The notes beneath the pieces are model-generated. The model did no database searches. It worked only from the letters and a program-made list of their open reading frames with translations, and was not told where the DNA came from. Both the position numbers and the translations under genes were made by a program. This document shows positions 1-11,749 of a stretch of 64,000 nucleotides of DNA, one piece after another. Origin of the DNA: Bradyrhizobium sp. CB82 (GTDB taxonomy: Bacteria; Pseudomonadota; Alphaproteobacteria; Rhizobiales; Xanthobacteraceae); the NCBI RefSeq assembly GCF_029714405.1, contig NZ_CP121650.1, forward strand, positions 6,577,001 to 6,641,000, in the 5' to 3' direction. The stretch's first letter is position 1, and each line of letters opens with the position of its first letter.

Positions 1-404
1 ACTGAGGCGTGCTCAGCCGGCTTGCGGACGGTGGTGTAGCGGATCGCGCGTCCCGCAACCTCCTGCCGCACCAGTTCGAACTCGGCTTCCTTCGCAGGCC
101 GGTTGACGAGGAAGGAGATCCGCACCGACTCCCAGCCATGGCTGGAATCGAAGCCGCTGATCCGGATGTAGCTGTTACCATACACCCTGCGGCATTCGGC
201 CAGCTCCATCATTACGCCGGCGGCGTCCGCAAGATCGAACATCGGCAAGCCCCACATCTCCCAATAGGTGCTGCGGGGATGCGGATCGTCGGTGAACTCG
301 ATATTCACCGCCCAGCCGTTAGTGAGGCAGTACTGCACCTGCTTGTAGATCTGATCGTCGGTGAGATCAGGCAGGTAGGAGAAACACCCTTGCGTCAACT
401 TCAT
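1..404 (-). CDS. cbbS: RuBisCO small subunit, C-terminus beyond window
   Basis: Small subunit of ribulose-1,5-bisphosphate carboxylase/oxygenase, which caps the large-subunit octamer. The visible 134 residues begin MKLTQGCFSYLPDLTDDQI, typical of red-type (form IC) small subunits, and contain the conserved GWAVNIEFTDDPHPR and YWEMWGLPMFD stretches. The reading frame is still open at base 1, so the last few residues lie outside the window. ATG at 404 is chosen because the ATG at 409 runs at once into a stop. It follows cbbL by 11 bases in the same operon. Identity is very likely. Confidence 0.95.
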   Translation of the reverse strand, partial: MKLTQGCFSYLPDLTDDQIYKQVQYCLTNGWAVNIEFTDDPHPRSTYWEMWGLPMFDLADAAGVMMELAECRRVYGNSYIRISGFDSSHGWESVRISFLVNRPAKEAEFELVRQEVAGRAIRYTTVRKPAEHAS

Positions 405-415
405 CTCATGTCTCC

Positions 416-3007
<2,592 letters not shown>

Positions 3008-3018
3008 GGGACGTCCTC

Positions 3019-5043
3019 CTATTGTCCTTTGCCTGCGCGGGCGACCGAGCGCCTGGCCGCCTCCGCAACGCTCTGCGAAGTGATGTTGAATTCGCGGTAG
3101 AGGACTGGCGCCGGCGCAGAGGCGCCGAAGCCGCGCATGCCGACGAATTCGCCGTCCGCGCCGATCCAGCGCGGCCAGTCTCCAAGGACGGCAGCTTCGA
3201 TGCCGACGCGCGGTGCAGTGCCCAGCACGGCAGCGCGGTACTCCTCCTGCTGCTCCTCGAACAACGCGAAGCACGGCGCCGAGACCACGGCCGCACGGAT
3301 ACGCTCGGTCGCGAGCAGGCGCGCGGCCTCGATCGCGATCGAAACCTCCGATCCGGTTGCGATCAGCGTCACATCGCGGCCCTCTTCAGGCGTAACGACG
3401 AGATAGGCACCGCGCGCGACGCGGTTCGTGCCGCGCGCATCGCTGCGGAAGGTCGGCAAAGCCTGACGCGACAGGCACAGGACCGAAGGACGCGTCGTCG
3501 CTTCCAGCGCGCAGTCCCAGGCCTCCAGCGTCTCCACGGCATCCGCGGGGCGGAACACCAGGAGATTGGGGATCACACGCAGAGCGGCGAGATGCTCGAC
3601 CGGCTGGTGCGTCGGGCCGTCCTCGCCAAGCCCGATGGAGTCATGGGTCATCACATGGATGACACGCACCTGCATCAGGGCTGCAAGCCGGATCGCCGGC
3701 CGGCTATAGTCGGAGAATGCGAGGAACGTGCCGCCATAGGGGATGAAGCCGCCATGCAGTGCGATGCCGTTCATCGCGGCAGCCATACCGTGCTCGCGAA
3801 TGCCGTAGTGAATGTAGTCACCGGTGAAGCTGCCGCGCGTGATCGGAACCTGCGTCTTCGCGTGCGTCAGGTTGGAATGGGTCAGATCCGCTGAACCGCC
3901 GATCAACCCCGGGATCGACGAGGCGATGCCATCGAGCACCTGTTGCGAGGCCTGCCGCGTTGCAAGCTTCGGACGCTCGGTGGCAAAGGTCTCGCGCAAT
4001 TTCGCCGACGCCTGGGCATAGGCATTCGGCAGGGCTGGAACCTTGCCCTCGATGAGCAGCTCGCGCTGCGCAGGGTCTGCGCGCTCATAGCGATCGAGCC
4101 AGGCGAGACGGTCGACCTGCCCGCGCCGTCCGATCATGCGCCACGCATTGAGGACCGGGATCGGGACCACGAAGGGCTGATAGTCCCAACCGAGAGTCCG
4201 ACGGGCGGCCGCCGTCTGCTCGGTGCCGAGCGGCGCGCCATGCGCTTTCTCGGTGCCCTGACGGTCCGGCGCGCCGTAACCGATGATGGTGCGGCAGGCG
4301 ATCAGCGACGGCCTTGCGGTTTTGCGCTCTTCCGCGATCGCCTGGGCGACGGCCTCCGGATCGTGTCCGTCGACGCGGCGGACCGACCAGCCGGAGGCGG
4401 CGAAACGCGCGAGTTGATCGTCCGAGGTCGCAAGCGAGGTCGGCCCGTCGATGGAGATGCCGTTGTCGTCGAACAGCACGATGAGACGGTCGAGTTGGAG
4501 GTGACCGGCGAGCGAGATCGCTTCCTGGCTGATGCCTTCCATCAGGCAGCCGTCGCCGGCGATCACGTAGGTGAAGTGATCGACGAGGCCATCGCCATGC
4601 TGCGCGTTGGCCATGCGCTCGGCGAGCGCCATGCCGACCGCGGTGGCGATCCCCTGCCCGAGCGGGCCGGTTGTGGTCTCGACGCCCGGCGTATGGCCGT
4701 ATTCCGGGTGCCCCGGCGTCTTCGAGCCCCATTGCCGGAAGGCCTTGATGTCGTCGAGGCTGACGGCGCCGCCGGTGAGATAGAGCAGCGCGTAGAGCAG
4801 CATCGAGCCGTGGCCAGCCGACAGCACGAAACGGTCGCGGTCCGGCCAGTTCGGATGCGCGGCGTCGAATTTGAGGAATCGCGAGAACAGAACGGTCGCG
4901 ACATCGGCCATGCCCAAGGGCAGGCCGGGATGGCCGGATTGCGATTTCTCGACGGCATCGACCGCGAGAAAGCGGACGGCGTTGGCGAGGTCGGCATGGC
5001 TGACTGCATTGAGGTCGGCTTCGGCATGAACCGAGATGTTCAT
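3019..5043 (-). CDS. cbbT: Transketolase
   Basis: Thiamine-diphosphate enzyme that moves two-carbon units between sugar phosphates in the regenerative part of the Calvin cycle. 674 residues, normal length. Visible motifs: [12 protein letters not shown] near the N-terminus, [18 protein letters not shown], the ThDP-binding [13 protein letters not shown], the substrate-loop stretch [19 protein letters not shown], and the C-terminal-half [23 protein letters not shown]. It lies 31 bases after cbbP and 11 bases before the cbbA start. A second, housekeeping transketolase is likely elsewhere in such genomes. Confidence 0.96.
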   Translation of the reverse strand: MNISVHAEADLNAVSHADLANAVRFLAVDAVEKSQSGHPGLPLGMADVATVLFSRFLKFDAAHPNWPDRDRFVLSAGHGSMLLYALLYLTGGAVSLDDIKAFRQWGSKTPGHPEYGHTPGVETTTGPLGQGIATAVGMALAERMANAQHGDGLVDHFTYVIAGDGCLMEGISQEAISLAGHLQLDRLIVLFDDNGISIDGPTSLATSDDQLARFAASGWSVRRVDGHDPEAVAQAIAEERKTARPSLIACRTIIGYGAPDRQGTEKAHGAPLGTEQTAAARRTLGWDYQPFVVPIPVLNAWRMIGRRGQVDRLAWLDRYERADPAQRELLIEGKVPALPNAYAQASAKLRETFATERPKLATRQASQQVLDGIASSIPGLIGGSADLTHSNLTHAKTQVPITRGSFTGDYIHYGIREHGMAAAMNGIALHGGFIPYGGTFLAFSDYSRPAIRLAALMQVRVIHVMTHDSIGLGEDGPTHQPVEHLAALRVIPNLLVFRPADAVETLEAWDCALEATTRPSVLCLSRQALPTFRSDARGTNRVARGAYLVVTPEEGRDVTLIATGSEVSIAIEAARLLATERIRAAVVSAPCFALFEEQQEEYRAAVLGTAPRVGIEAAVLGDWPRWIGADGEFVGMRGFGASAPAPVLYREFNITSQSVAEAARRSVARAGKGQ

Positions 5044-5074
5044 CGGACCCTCCCGTTGTTGTCGCTGTCGTGCA

Positions 5075-5950
5075 TCACTTCAGGCTTCGCTTGCGCTCGA
5101 TGAGCTGCATGATCAAAGGCGTCAGGATGAGCTGCATCGCGAGATCGAGCTTGGCGCCCGGACAGACGATCGAGTTCGCGCGCGACATGAAGCTGTGCGG
5201 CAGCATCGAGAGCAGATAGGGAAAGTCGATGCCGCGCGGGTTCTTGAAGCGGATCACGACCATCGATTCGTCCGGCGTCGGGATCCAGCGCGCGATGAAG
5301 GGATTGGACGTGTCGACCGTCGGCACGCGCTGGAAGTTGATGTCGGTCTCGGTGAATTGCGGGCAGATGTAGTGGATGTAGTCCGGCATCCGCCGCAAAA
5401 TGGTGTCGGTGACGGCCTCGGTCGAATAGCCGCGCGCGCTCCGGTCACGGTGCAGCTTCTGGATCCATTCGAGATTGATGACGGGCACGACGCCGATCTT
5501 TAAGTCGGCATAGCGCGCGACATTGACCTTGTCGGTGACCACGGCGCCGTGCAGGCCCTCATAGAACAACAAGTCCGAATTCTCCGGCAGCGGCTCCCAT
5601 TCGGTGAAGGTGCCGGGAGGTGCGCCATGCAACGCGGATTCTTCGGTGTCGTGGATGTAGTGGCGCGTGACCGCGGTGCCCGTCTCGCCATAGTCGCGGA
5701 ACGCCCGCTCCAGCTCCTCGAACAGATTGGTCTCGGGGCTGAAATGACTGAAGTGCTTGTTGCCGCGCTCGGCCTCCTTCGCCATCTGCGTGCGCATCTC
5801 GGCCCGGTCGTACCGGTGAAACGCGTCGCCCTCGATGTAGACGGCATTGACGCGCTCGCGGAAGAAGATCTGCTCAAAGGTCTTCTTGACCGAGGTCGTG
5901 CCGGCACCGGACGAGCCGGTGATCGAGATGATCGGATGCTTCCTGGACAT
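5075..5950 (-). CDS. cbbP: Phosphoribulokinase
   Basis: Phosphorylates ribulose-5-phosphate to ribulose-1,5-bisphosphate, the Calvin-cycle-specific step that supplies RuBisCO. 291 residues is the usual size of the proteobacterial class I enzyme. The ATP-binding P-loop [14 protein letters not shown] is at residues 12-25; the conserved [10 protein letters not shown] and FYEGLHG stretches follow. Located 12 bases after the cbbF stop. Confidence 0.97.
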   Translation of the reverse strand: MSRKHPIISITGSSGAGTTSVKKTFEQIFFRERVNAVYIEGDAFHRYDRAEMRTQMAKEAERGNKHFSHFSPETNLFEELERAFRDYGETGTAVTRHYIHDTEESALHGAPPGTFTEWEPLPENSDLLFYEGLHGAVVTDKVNVARYADLKIGVVPVINLEWIQKLHRDRSARGYSTEAVTDTILRRMPDYIHYICPQFTETDINFQRVPTVDTSNPFIARWIPTPDESMVVIRFKNPRGIDFPYLLSMLPHSFMSRANSIVCPGAKLDLAMQLILTPLIMQLIERKRSLK

Positions 5951-5962
5951 GCGCTATCCTCC

Positions 5963-6997
5963 TCACAGCCGGAAGAAGCCGCGCCGCGCGAACAGCGGCG
6001 CGGACACGCTCGCGACCAACAGCGGATCGCAATGCAACTCCTCGACGCGCTGCACCTCGTGGTGCGAGCCCATGATCAGCGGCACGCGCTGGTGCAGATT
6101 GTGAGCGGCGAGATCGAGGATGCGCTCGCGCCCGGTCGAGGCCGCGCCACCGGCCTGCTCCATGACGAAGGCCATCGGATGCGCCTCGTAGGTCAGGCGG
6201 AGGCGGCCGTCGCCGTAACCGGGACGCGCATCGGATGGATAGAGGAACACGCCGCCACGAGTCAGGATGCGATAGGCTTCTGCGACGAGTGAGGCGACCC
6301 AGCGCATGTTGAAATTGCGGTTCGCCGGACCGTCGACGCCGGCGAGGCATTCGTCGACGAAGGCGCGCACCGGCGCATCCCAGTGCCGGCGGTTCGAGGC
6401 GTTGATCGCGAACTCGTCGGCCGTCTCGGGGATCTGCACGCCGCGCCGCGCCAGGTGGAAAGAGCGAGCGCGATCGAGCGTGAAGACGTCGACCCCAGCC
6501 CCGAGCGTCAGCACCAGCGAGGTCTGCGGACCGTAGGTGACGAACCCCGCCGCAAGCTGCGCCGAGCCGCGCTGGTGGAAGGCGAGGCTGAGATCATCGG
6601 GTGCCGGCAGGATCGAGAAGATCGTGCCGACGGTCATGTTGATGTCGATGTTGGAGGAGCCGTCGAGCGGATCGATCGCGACGCAGATTTTTGCCGCGCG
6701 ATCGACGATCTGTGGCTCGCGCATCTCCTCCGAGGCAAGCGCGGCGATCGGCGCTTTGGCGAGGCAGCGGCGCAGGATGGCATCGGCCCGCAGGTCGAGG
6801 TCGCGCTGCAAATCGCCGTCGCTGTTGCAGCCGGTAGTCAAACCCGAGGCATCGGACAGCTGACCGGTGCCGGTGAGGTCGGCGATCTCGATCGCCGCGG
6901 CGGCAATGGCATCGACCGCGGCCGCCACGGCCAGCGCCTCGGGCGCGGTTTCAAAATACCGTTGAAGATAGTCGTCCAGCCTGAGTTGTCCGGTCAT
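5963..6997 (-). CDS. cbbF: Fructose-1,6-bisphosphatase, class I
   Basis: Hydrolyses fructose-1,6-bisphosphate (and in this pathway probably sedoheptulose-1,7-bisphosphate). The metal-binding signature [21 protein letters not shown] and the C-terminal [15 protein letters not shown] segment are both present. I chose ATG 6997 (344 residues, [15 protein letters not shown]) rather than the longer frame from 7090, because the extra residues resemble no family member and would cover the promoter region shared with cbbR. First gene of the cbb operon, transcribed away from cbbR. Confidence 0.95.
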   Translation of the reverse strand: MTGQLRLDDYLQRYFETAPEALAVAAAVDAIAAAAIEIADLTGTGQLSDASGLTTGCNSDGDLQRDLDLRADAILRRCLAKAPIAALASEEMREPQIVDRAAKICVAIDPLDGSSNIDINMTVGTIFSILPAPDDLSLAFHQRGSAQLAAGFVTYGPQTSLVLTLGAGVDVFTLDRARSFHLARRGVQIPETADEFAINASNRRHWDAPVRAFVDECLAGVDGPANRNFNMRWVASLVAEAYRILTRGGVFLYPSDARPGYGDGRLRLTYEAHPMAFVMEQAGGAASTGRERILDLAAHNLHQRVPLIMGSHHEVQRVEELHCDPLLVASVSAPLFARRGFFRL

Positions 6998-7116
6998 CTT
7001 GGGTCCATCCCCTCGCGGCCGCCGCGGTCCTCGTTCCCGGATCGAGGAATGGAGCGGCTGGTCCCAACACGAAGAATTTGACAGGGCCAAGCCAATAAGG
7101 AAAATTTCTATTCATA
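6998..7116. promoter_or_regulatory. cbbR-cbbF divergent control region
   Basis: The 119 bases between two divergent genes must hold both promoters and, by analogy with other cbb operons, the CbbR operator. The part next to cbbR (about 7085-7117) is strikingly A+T rich against its surroundings. I could not identify a convincing LysR-type box or promoter hexamers, so only the region is marked. Confidence 0.5.
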
Positions 7117-8088
7117 ATGAGCGCCAAAGAATTTTCTTATAATGGCCATCCGGCAAGCCAGCTCCGGCATCTGACGATCCGGCAGCTCCGGTCGCTCGCC
7201 GCGCTGTCGGCCAAGGGCAGCGTGACGGCGGCCTCGACGCATCTCGGGCTGACACAGCCGGCGGTCACCCAGCAACTCCGGCAATTGCAGGATCTGGCGG
7301 GGCTGCCGCTGGTGCAGCGGACCGGCGACGGCATGTTACTGACGGAAGCGGGCCAGGAGGTGCTGGCGCTCGCCGATCGTGTCGAAGCCGCGATCGCGGA
7401 TTGCCAGGGTGCGCTCGATCTTCTGGCGGGGCGAACCGGCGGCACGGTACATCTCGGCGCGGTCTCGACCGCAAAATACTTCGTGCCGCACGCCATCGCG
7501 GCGTTCTCGCAGCGCTATCCGAAGATCGAGATCAAGCTGACTATCGGCAATCGCGAGGAAATCCGCGAGGCCATGCATGGCTACGATCTCGATTTCGCGG
7601 TGATGGGTCGGCCACCGGCCGACGTCACGGTCGACGTGCGTCAGCTGGGGCGCAACCCGCACGTCATCGTCGCGCGGAAGGGTCATTGGCTGGAGAAGGA
7701 TTCCGGCCTCAACTTGACCGACCTCGTCCACGAGACCTTCCTCACCCGCGAGCCGGGATCCGGCACGCGGACGCTGATGGAAGGCCTGTTCCAGAAGTCG
7801 GATCTCGAGCCGATCATCGGCATGGAAATGAGCAGCAACGAGACCATCAAGCAGGCGGTGATCGCAGGCCTCGGCATCGCCTTCATCTCCGCACATACGG
7901 TGGCGCATGAACTCGCCGAAGGCCGCCTCGTCATTTTGGACGTCGCGGGCCTGCCAATCGTCCGGCAATGGTATGTGATCCGCCGCAGCGACAAGGTGCT
8001 GCTGCCGCCGGCGCAGGCGATGTTCGATTTCCTGGGTTCGGAGGGTTCGAACTACCTGCCTGATGTGCCGGAATTGCGCGGACGCTAA
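7117..8088 (+). CDS. cbbR: LysR-type regulator of the cbb operon
   Basis: Transcriptional regulator that in related bacteria activates the cbb operon in response to Calvin-cycle metabolites. The winged helix-turn-helix lies at about residues 18-78 (LTIRQLRSLAALSAKGSVTAASTHLGLTQPAVTQQLRQLQ); the rest is the periplasmic-binding-like effector domain with VHLGAVSTAKYFVPHAIAAF and LTREPGSGTRTLMEGLF. 323 residues. There are about 15 extra residues before the usual LysR start, so the true start could be slightly downstream. The divergent position next to cbbF supports the assignment. Confidence 0.93.
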   Translation: MSAKEFSYNGHPASQLRHLTIRQLRSLAALSAKGSVTAASTHLGLTQPAVTQQLRQLQDLAGLPLVQRTGDGMLLTEAGQEVLALADRVEAAIADCQGALDLLAGRTGGTVHLGAVSTAKYFVPHAIAAFSQRYPKIEIKLTIGNREEIREAMHGYDLDFAVMGRPPADVTVDVRQLGRNPHVIVARKGHWLEKDSGLNLTDLVHETFLTREPGSGTRTLMEGLFQKSDLEPIIGMEMSSNETIKQAVIAGLGIAFISAHTVAHELAEGRLVILDVAGLPIVRQWYVIRRSDKVLLPPAQAMFDFLGSEGSNYLPDVPELRGR

Positions 8089-8171
8089 CCGACGCCGCTT
8101 TCAATTGCCGCTGGAGCTCCGCATTGGCCGCATCGCGTGTCCGCGACGCGGAACGGGCACCGCGCGTACTA

Positions 8172-8588
8172 TCATGAATTCGGCGCGACCGTCTTGTCGG
8201 TCGCCTTGAGGCCACCGCCATTGATGATCGTTATGGCCTGACGACAGAGATCGGCAAGGCCGATCAACAGCACGCTGAACAGGAAGAACAGATTGATGTC
8301 ATGCGCGTCGGCACGGGTCAGCGGGCTGAATTCGAAGAAGGGCGGCATGAAGGCCCACCACACCAGCGGAACAGTGAACAGTATGGCGAACACCGCCGCA
8401 GGCGCTCCCGCAACGATCCCCACGATGAAAACGGCCGGCAGGAACGCGGCGAAATAGAGCTGGGCGCCCAATAGAGCACAGGCGCCCTGAAGGCCGGCCG
8501 AAACCATTACCATAATGAAGGCGAACGCGAAGGCCTGCCAGGACCACGGTCGTAGCTTAGGTCCGGAGAACGTTCCCGTGCGGCTCAT
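8172..8588 (-). CDS. Small membrane protein, DUF4118-like
   Basis: About 138 residues with four hydrophobic segments (QAFAFAFIMVMVSAGL, LYFAAFLPAVFIVGIVAG, AVFAILFTVPLVWWAF, LFFLFSVLLIGLADL). The arrangement, with a PPFFEFSP loop before the last segment, resembles the DUF4118 membrane module found at the N-terminus of KdpD-type and other sensor kinases, here without any kinase domain. ATG 8588 has an AGGGGA site; the frame extends upstream to 8642 without a better start. Function unknown. Confidence 0.7.
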   Translation of the reverse strand: MSRTGTFSGPKLRPWSWQAFAFAFIMVMVSAGLQGACALLGAQLYFAAFLPAVFIVGIVAGAPAAVFAILFTVPLVWWAFMPPFFEFSPLTRADAHDINLFFLFSVLLIGLADLCRQAITIINGGGLKATDKTVAPNS

Positions 8589-8752
8589 TGGAAATCCCCT
8601 TTTGCACCGCGAACGCGGCCGAGGTTCCAACCAGGCTAGCACACCTGTTCAGGGCCCGCGATAGATGTGCACCTCCGGAAATGGCCCGTACGAGGCCCTG
8701 GTAAATGCCACCGCCGGCGTGATCGCGGTCGGAACAAGACCACGCGCGCCGT

Positions 8753-8950
8753 TTACGCTACCCTCAATTGTACGCGACGATCGCCGCCAGCGAAGTAAGC
8801 CTCGAGCTCCGCAAGTGCGCGGGATTCCCACTCGCTCGCCTGCTCCAGCAGAGACCAGCTCTGACGCGGCCGGAACGCGGCCGTCTGGCGGTGCAATGAC
8901 GCGATCGCCCGATAGCGCCGCACGTTCTCCAGGATGGCTTGCCCGTCCAT
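8753..8950 (-). CDS. Small hypothetical protein
   Basis: 65 residues beginning MDGQAILENVRRYRAIASLHRQTAAFRPRQSWSLL, probably largely helical, charged, without membrane segment or signal peptide. It resembles short conserved proteins often seen in Bradyrhizobium. No functional motif recognised. Confidence 0.6.
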   Translation of the reverse strand: MDGQAILENVRRYRAIASLHRQTAAFRPRQSWSLLEQASEWESRALAELEAYFAGGDRRVQLRVA

Positions 8951-9337
8951 ATCAAAAACTCCCCAATTCCCGTTCGCGGGGCCAAAGGTGCGTCAGAATC
9001 TTTTTCGATTCGTTAGCGGCGGACGGAGAGACGGCGGATAGTTTCCGAATCCTTGCCCGTGCCGTGCCATCAACGATGCAGACCTGAAGCAGCACGAAGA
9101 TCCTCGCGGCATCCATCGATGCCCTGGCGTCGGTCGCGGCACGCCAAAATTTGAAAAACAACCCCATGCAAAGGAGTCGACGCTTGACGGCATGACGCCT
9201 TACGGATTTTACGAAATCGTTTGACACGTCGGGCAAATCACTGGCAATATGCCATCATCCCCGCACCACGATTGCCTCGCCGCCCGAGGAACCAACCGGC
9301 CGCGCCACGATTTCCCTCGAAAGAAGAGGAGAGGCAC
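8951..9337. other. Intergenic stretch with no recognised content
   Basis: Frames here are short and show no family resemblance on either strand. The segment should hold the promoters of the minus-strand gene at 8950 and the plus-strand gene at 9338. Confidence 0.4.
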
Positions 9338-9451
9338 ATGGCAAGGCACCTGACACGCGCCCGCCTCGCGCGCGGCATCGCCGGCGCGGTTTCCACGCTG
9401 GTTCTCTGCGCGACGGCGGTGTTCACCCTCGCCCGTCACTTCGCCGCGTGA
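9338..9451 (+). CDS. Single-span membrane peptide, 37 residues
   Basis: MARHLTRARLARGIAGAVSTLVLCATAVFTLARHFAA: a basic N-terminus followed by one hydrophobic helix. An AAGAGGAGAGG ribosome-binding site lies 5-15 bases upstream of ATG 9338. Below the usual annotation cutoff; the strong site and the coherent composition argue that it is real. Followed 12 bases later by the next gene, so probably co-transcribed. Confidence 0.5.
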   Translation: MARHLTRARLARGIAGAVSTLVLCATAVFTLARHFAA

Positions 9452-9463
9452 GGGAGAAGACAC

Positions 9464-9775
9464 ATGACATCCGACCCGGAAGAGTCGGTTCGCTTGCAAG
9501 GCTACGGCGAGATGACGCTGCGCACCGCGCTCAGCACGCTGATGGCGCTGCCCGCGCGGGACCGTTCGGAAGCCGCCATCTACCGCGTCCGCGACGCCTC
9601 AAAGCTCACGCCGCGCGAGATCGGCGTGCTGGCATCGGAATGGGGAATCTGGCCGACAGGCGAGACCGATCCCGACCAGCATTGGCCGGACATCGTGCGC
9701 GGTATGGTGCGCGAGGCGCCGCTGCCGTCGCTGCTGGTGGCGTTTCTTCTGGGCGTGCTGGTCGCGCGCAGATGA
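9464..9775 (+). CDS. Hypothetical protein with C-terminal membrane anchor
   Basis: 103 residues. The first 80 are soluble (MTSDPEESVRLQGYGEMTLRTALSTLMALPARDR...); the end PLPSLLVAFLLGVLVARR is a hydrophobic tail anchor with terminal arginines. No recognised family. Probably in an operon with the small peptide at 9338. Confidence 0.6.
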   Translation: MTSDPEESVRLQGYGEMTLRTALSTLMALPARDRSEAAIYRVRDASKLTPREIGVLASEWGIWPTGETDPDQHWPDIVRGMVREAPLPSLLVAFLLGVLVARR

Positions 9776-9937
9776 TGCGCGCTCGCCAAGATGTGCTCAC
9801 GTGAAGACTGTGCAGATCCACGCTGTTCCGTGAAACCCAATGAAATCTTTGCAGCTCGCGAAATCGCGAGCGTTCCAGCGGAACGGCTGGCGGCGGCAGG
9901 GATTGGCCCTCTGTCAATCCAAGCAATGGAGACAACA

Positions 9938-10234
9938 ATGACGCGTTTGAAACTTCTCGGCGCGGCCGCTCTGATGGCCACGATTTTGCCGCTCGCAACC
10001 TCGAGCCCGTCTCTTGCCGCGGGACGCGGACCGGGCTGGTGTACCCCATCGAGTGAAAACGCCGTTGGCGCGGCAGGCCCGGCGATGAGTGGCGGCCAGT
10101 TGGCGGCTGGCGTCGGCCAGTGCCGTCTGGGCGGCTGGCACCACACCAACAGCTACTGGGGCCGCGGTTATGGCGGCTATGGATATAGCGAGCCTGGCTG
10201 GGGCGCGCCGGCCTACGTGCCGGATGATTACTGA
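9938..10234 (+). CDS. Small secreted glycine/tyrosine-rich protein
   Basis: About 98 residues with a clear Sec signal peptide (MTRLKLLGAAALMATILPLATSSPSLA, cleavage expected after SLA) and a mature part rich in Gly, Trp and Tyr, ending YWGRGYGGYGYSEPGWGAPAYVPDDY. Such small exported proteins are common in Bradyrhizobium; function unknown. ATG 9938 is chosen over 9926 because the GGAG at 9928-9931 is correctly spaced for it. Confidence 0.65.
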   Translation: MTRLKLLGAAALMATILPLATSSPSLAAGRGPGWCTPSSENAVGAAGPAMSGGQLAAGVGQCRLGGWHHTNSYWGRGYGGYGYSEPGWGAPAYVPDDY

Positions 10235-10264
10235 TACCCTGCCCGCTTTACACAACGGCTATGA

Positions 10265-10284
10265 CGCGGTCGATATCGACCGCG
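10265..10284. repeat. 20-bp perfect palindrome
   Basis: CGCGGTCGATATCGACCGCG reads identically on both strands. It lies 31 bases after the stop of the small secreted protein. There is no loop and no T-run, so it is a poor intrinsic terminator and looks more like a dimeric protein-binding site. Confidence 0.6.
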
Positions 10285-10398
10285 CCATACCCCAGGTGCG
10301 AGGTTCCGGCAGGTAACGGAAACGACGGACATCACTCCCGTCAATCGTGTCCTCAACTCATGAGCCCTCGACGCCCTTGGCTCTCAAAGGCGGTTCCG

Positions 10399-10542
10399 TC
10401 ATTGAGTGCACCGTAGTTTAACTTCGTAGATCAACGCCGCGGCCGGCAGCGCAAAGCCGATCCAGGATGCGAGCATCCAGCCGCCATGCGCAAAGGCAAA
10501 GCCGCCGAGCGCGGAGCCCGCGGCCCCGGCCGTGAAGAACGG
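10399..10542 (-). pseudogene. C-terminal remnant of an MFS-type transporter
   Basis: The minus-strand frame reads PFFTAGAAGSALGGFAFAHG, GWMLASWIGFALPAAALIYE and VKLRCTQ before a stop at 10399. This looks like the last one or two membrane helices of a major-facilitator transporter. No start or remaining protein is found upstream on that strand, so it is a decayed end. Family call is by pattern only. Confidence 0.4.
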
Positions 10543-10817
10543 CCGTCAGACTTCGAATCATGATTGTTGGTTTCGCGCGAGCGGGCGAGCGATCGGGAAT
10601 TCCCGGATTGGCAGCAATAGCTCTGGAATTACGTCAATCGCTCTGGCGCGGCGGCGCGGCTGGTCCGCTAGACTAGATGATCGCCATCGCTCGCGGCTTC
10701 GATCGGCTGTCGATCCCAGGCCTCGAGCAGGATCGGACAAGACACGGCCGATTCAGGGAAGACACCGGACCCGCGCAGCGCCCACAACGAGACCCAAGAT
10801 CAGGCCGAAGACCAGGA
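10543..10817. other. Gap before the catalase-like gene, nothing recognised
   Basis: Frames in this stretch are low-complexity Arg/Pro-rich readings of G+C-rich DNA. It should contain the promoter of the gene starting at 10818. Confidence 0.35.
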
Positions 10818-11744
10818 ATGCCCGAGTTCCCGAGCAGCGCCGCCACCGCCGCGCCAATCATCGAAGCCCTGCGAGCGGTAGCCGGCGCGCCGCCAAAGGC
10901 CCGCGCGAGCTTTGCCAAGGGCCGATGCGTTCGCGGCACCTATGCCCCATCGAATCAGGCTAGCGAGATCACGAAATCCCGGAGCTTCATCAAGCCATCC
11001 CGCGTGCTGGCGCGCTTCTCTGTAGGCGGCGCCCATCCGAAGGTCGCAGACACGGACAAGCTTATCCTGCGCGGTTTCGCCTTCCGGCTCGGCAGCGACG
11101 GCCAGCGCTCGGAAATCTTTACCCAAAACGCGCCTGTGCATTTTGCGAGAACGCTCGACCAGATGTTGGACTTCCTGAAGGCGCGCATTCCCGGGCCGGA
11201 CGGCAAGATCGATGCAGCAAGAGTCAAGGCTTTCGCCGCCGCCAATCCCGAAACGCTGTTTCAGGCGAATTATCTCGCCGCGCGGCCTTTGCCGGGAAGC
11301 TTTGCAGGGACGACCTATTGGGGCGTGCACGCCTTTCCCGCGACGAACTCAAGGGGCGAGACGCGTTTCATCAAATTCAAGGTCGAGCCGGTCGGCGGAG
11401 AGGTTACGCTGACCGAGGACGAAGCCAGGGGAAAGTCTGCCGACTTCCTGAGCGACGATCTCGATCAGCGGATCGCGGCACGCGACGTCAGGTTCAGCGT
11501 GATGGCGCTGCTCGACCGGAGCGGCGATCCCGTCATGGACGTGACCGTCCGATGGCCGGACGAAGACGAGCGCGAAGCGGTGCGGCTAGGCACGATTGTC
11601 ATCACGGGAGTCGAAGCCAACGAGACGTGCGATGAGGCGAACTTCAATCCGGCAACTCTCGCCGAAGGCATCGGTCATCCCCTGGACGAGATCTTTGCCG
11701 CGCGCCGCGCCGCCTACGCCATATCGCAGAGGATGCGAGGGTAA
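10818..11744 (+). CDS. Catalase-family (mini-catalase) peroxidase-like protein
   Basis: 308 residues, the size of the small heme catalase-related (SrpA-like) peroxidases. Family features: FAKGRCVRGTY, LARFSVGGAHPKVADTDKLILRGFAFRLG, FTQNAPVHFARTLDQMLDFL, NYLAARPLPGSFAGTTYWGVHAF and a C-terminal ARRAAYAIS whose Y300 could be the proximal heme ligand. At the place where catalases have the distal His of the HAKG motif, this protein has Phe (F32), so classical catalase activity is doubtful. ATG 10818 starts MPEFPSSAATAAPIIEALR; the longer frame from 10677 adds low-complexity Arg-rich sequence. No signal peptide seen. Convergent with the AraC gene. Confidence 0.8.
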   Translation: MPEFPSSAATAAPIIEALRAVAGAPPKARASFAKGRCVRGTYAPSNQASEITKSRSFIKPSRVLARFSVGGAHPKVADTDKLILRGFAFRLGSDGQRSEIFTQNAPVHFARTLDQMLDFLKARIPGPDGKIDAARVKAFAAANPETLFQANYLAARPLPGSFAGTTYWGVHAFPATNSRGETRFIKFKVEPVGGEVTLTEDEARGKSADFLSDDLDQRIAARDVRFSVMALLDRSGDPVMDVTVRWPDEDEREAVRLGTIVITGVEANETCDEANFNPATLAEGIGHPLDEIFAARRAAYAISQRMRG

Positions 11745-11749
11745 GCCGA

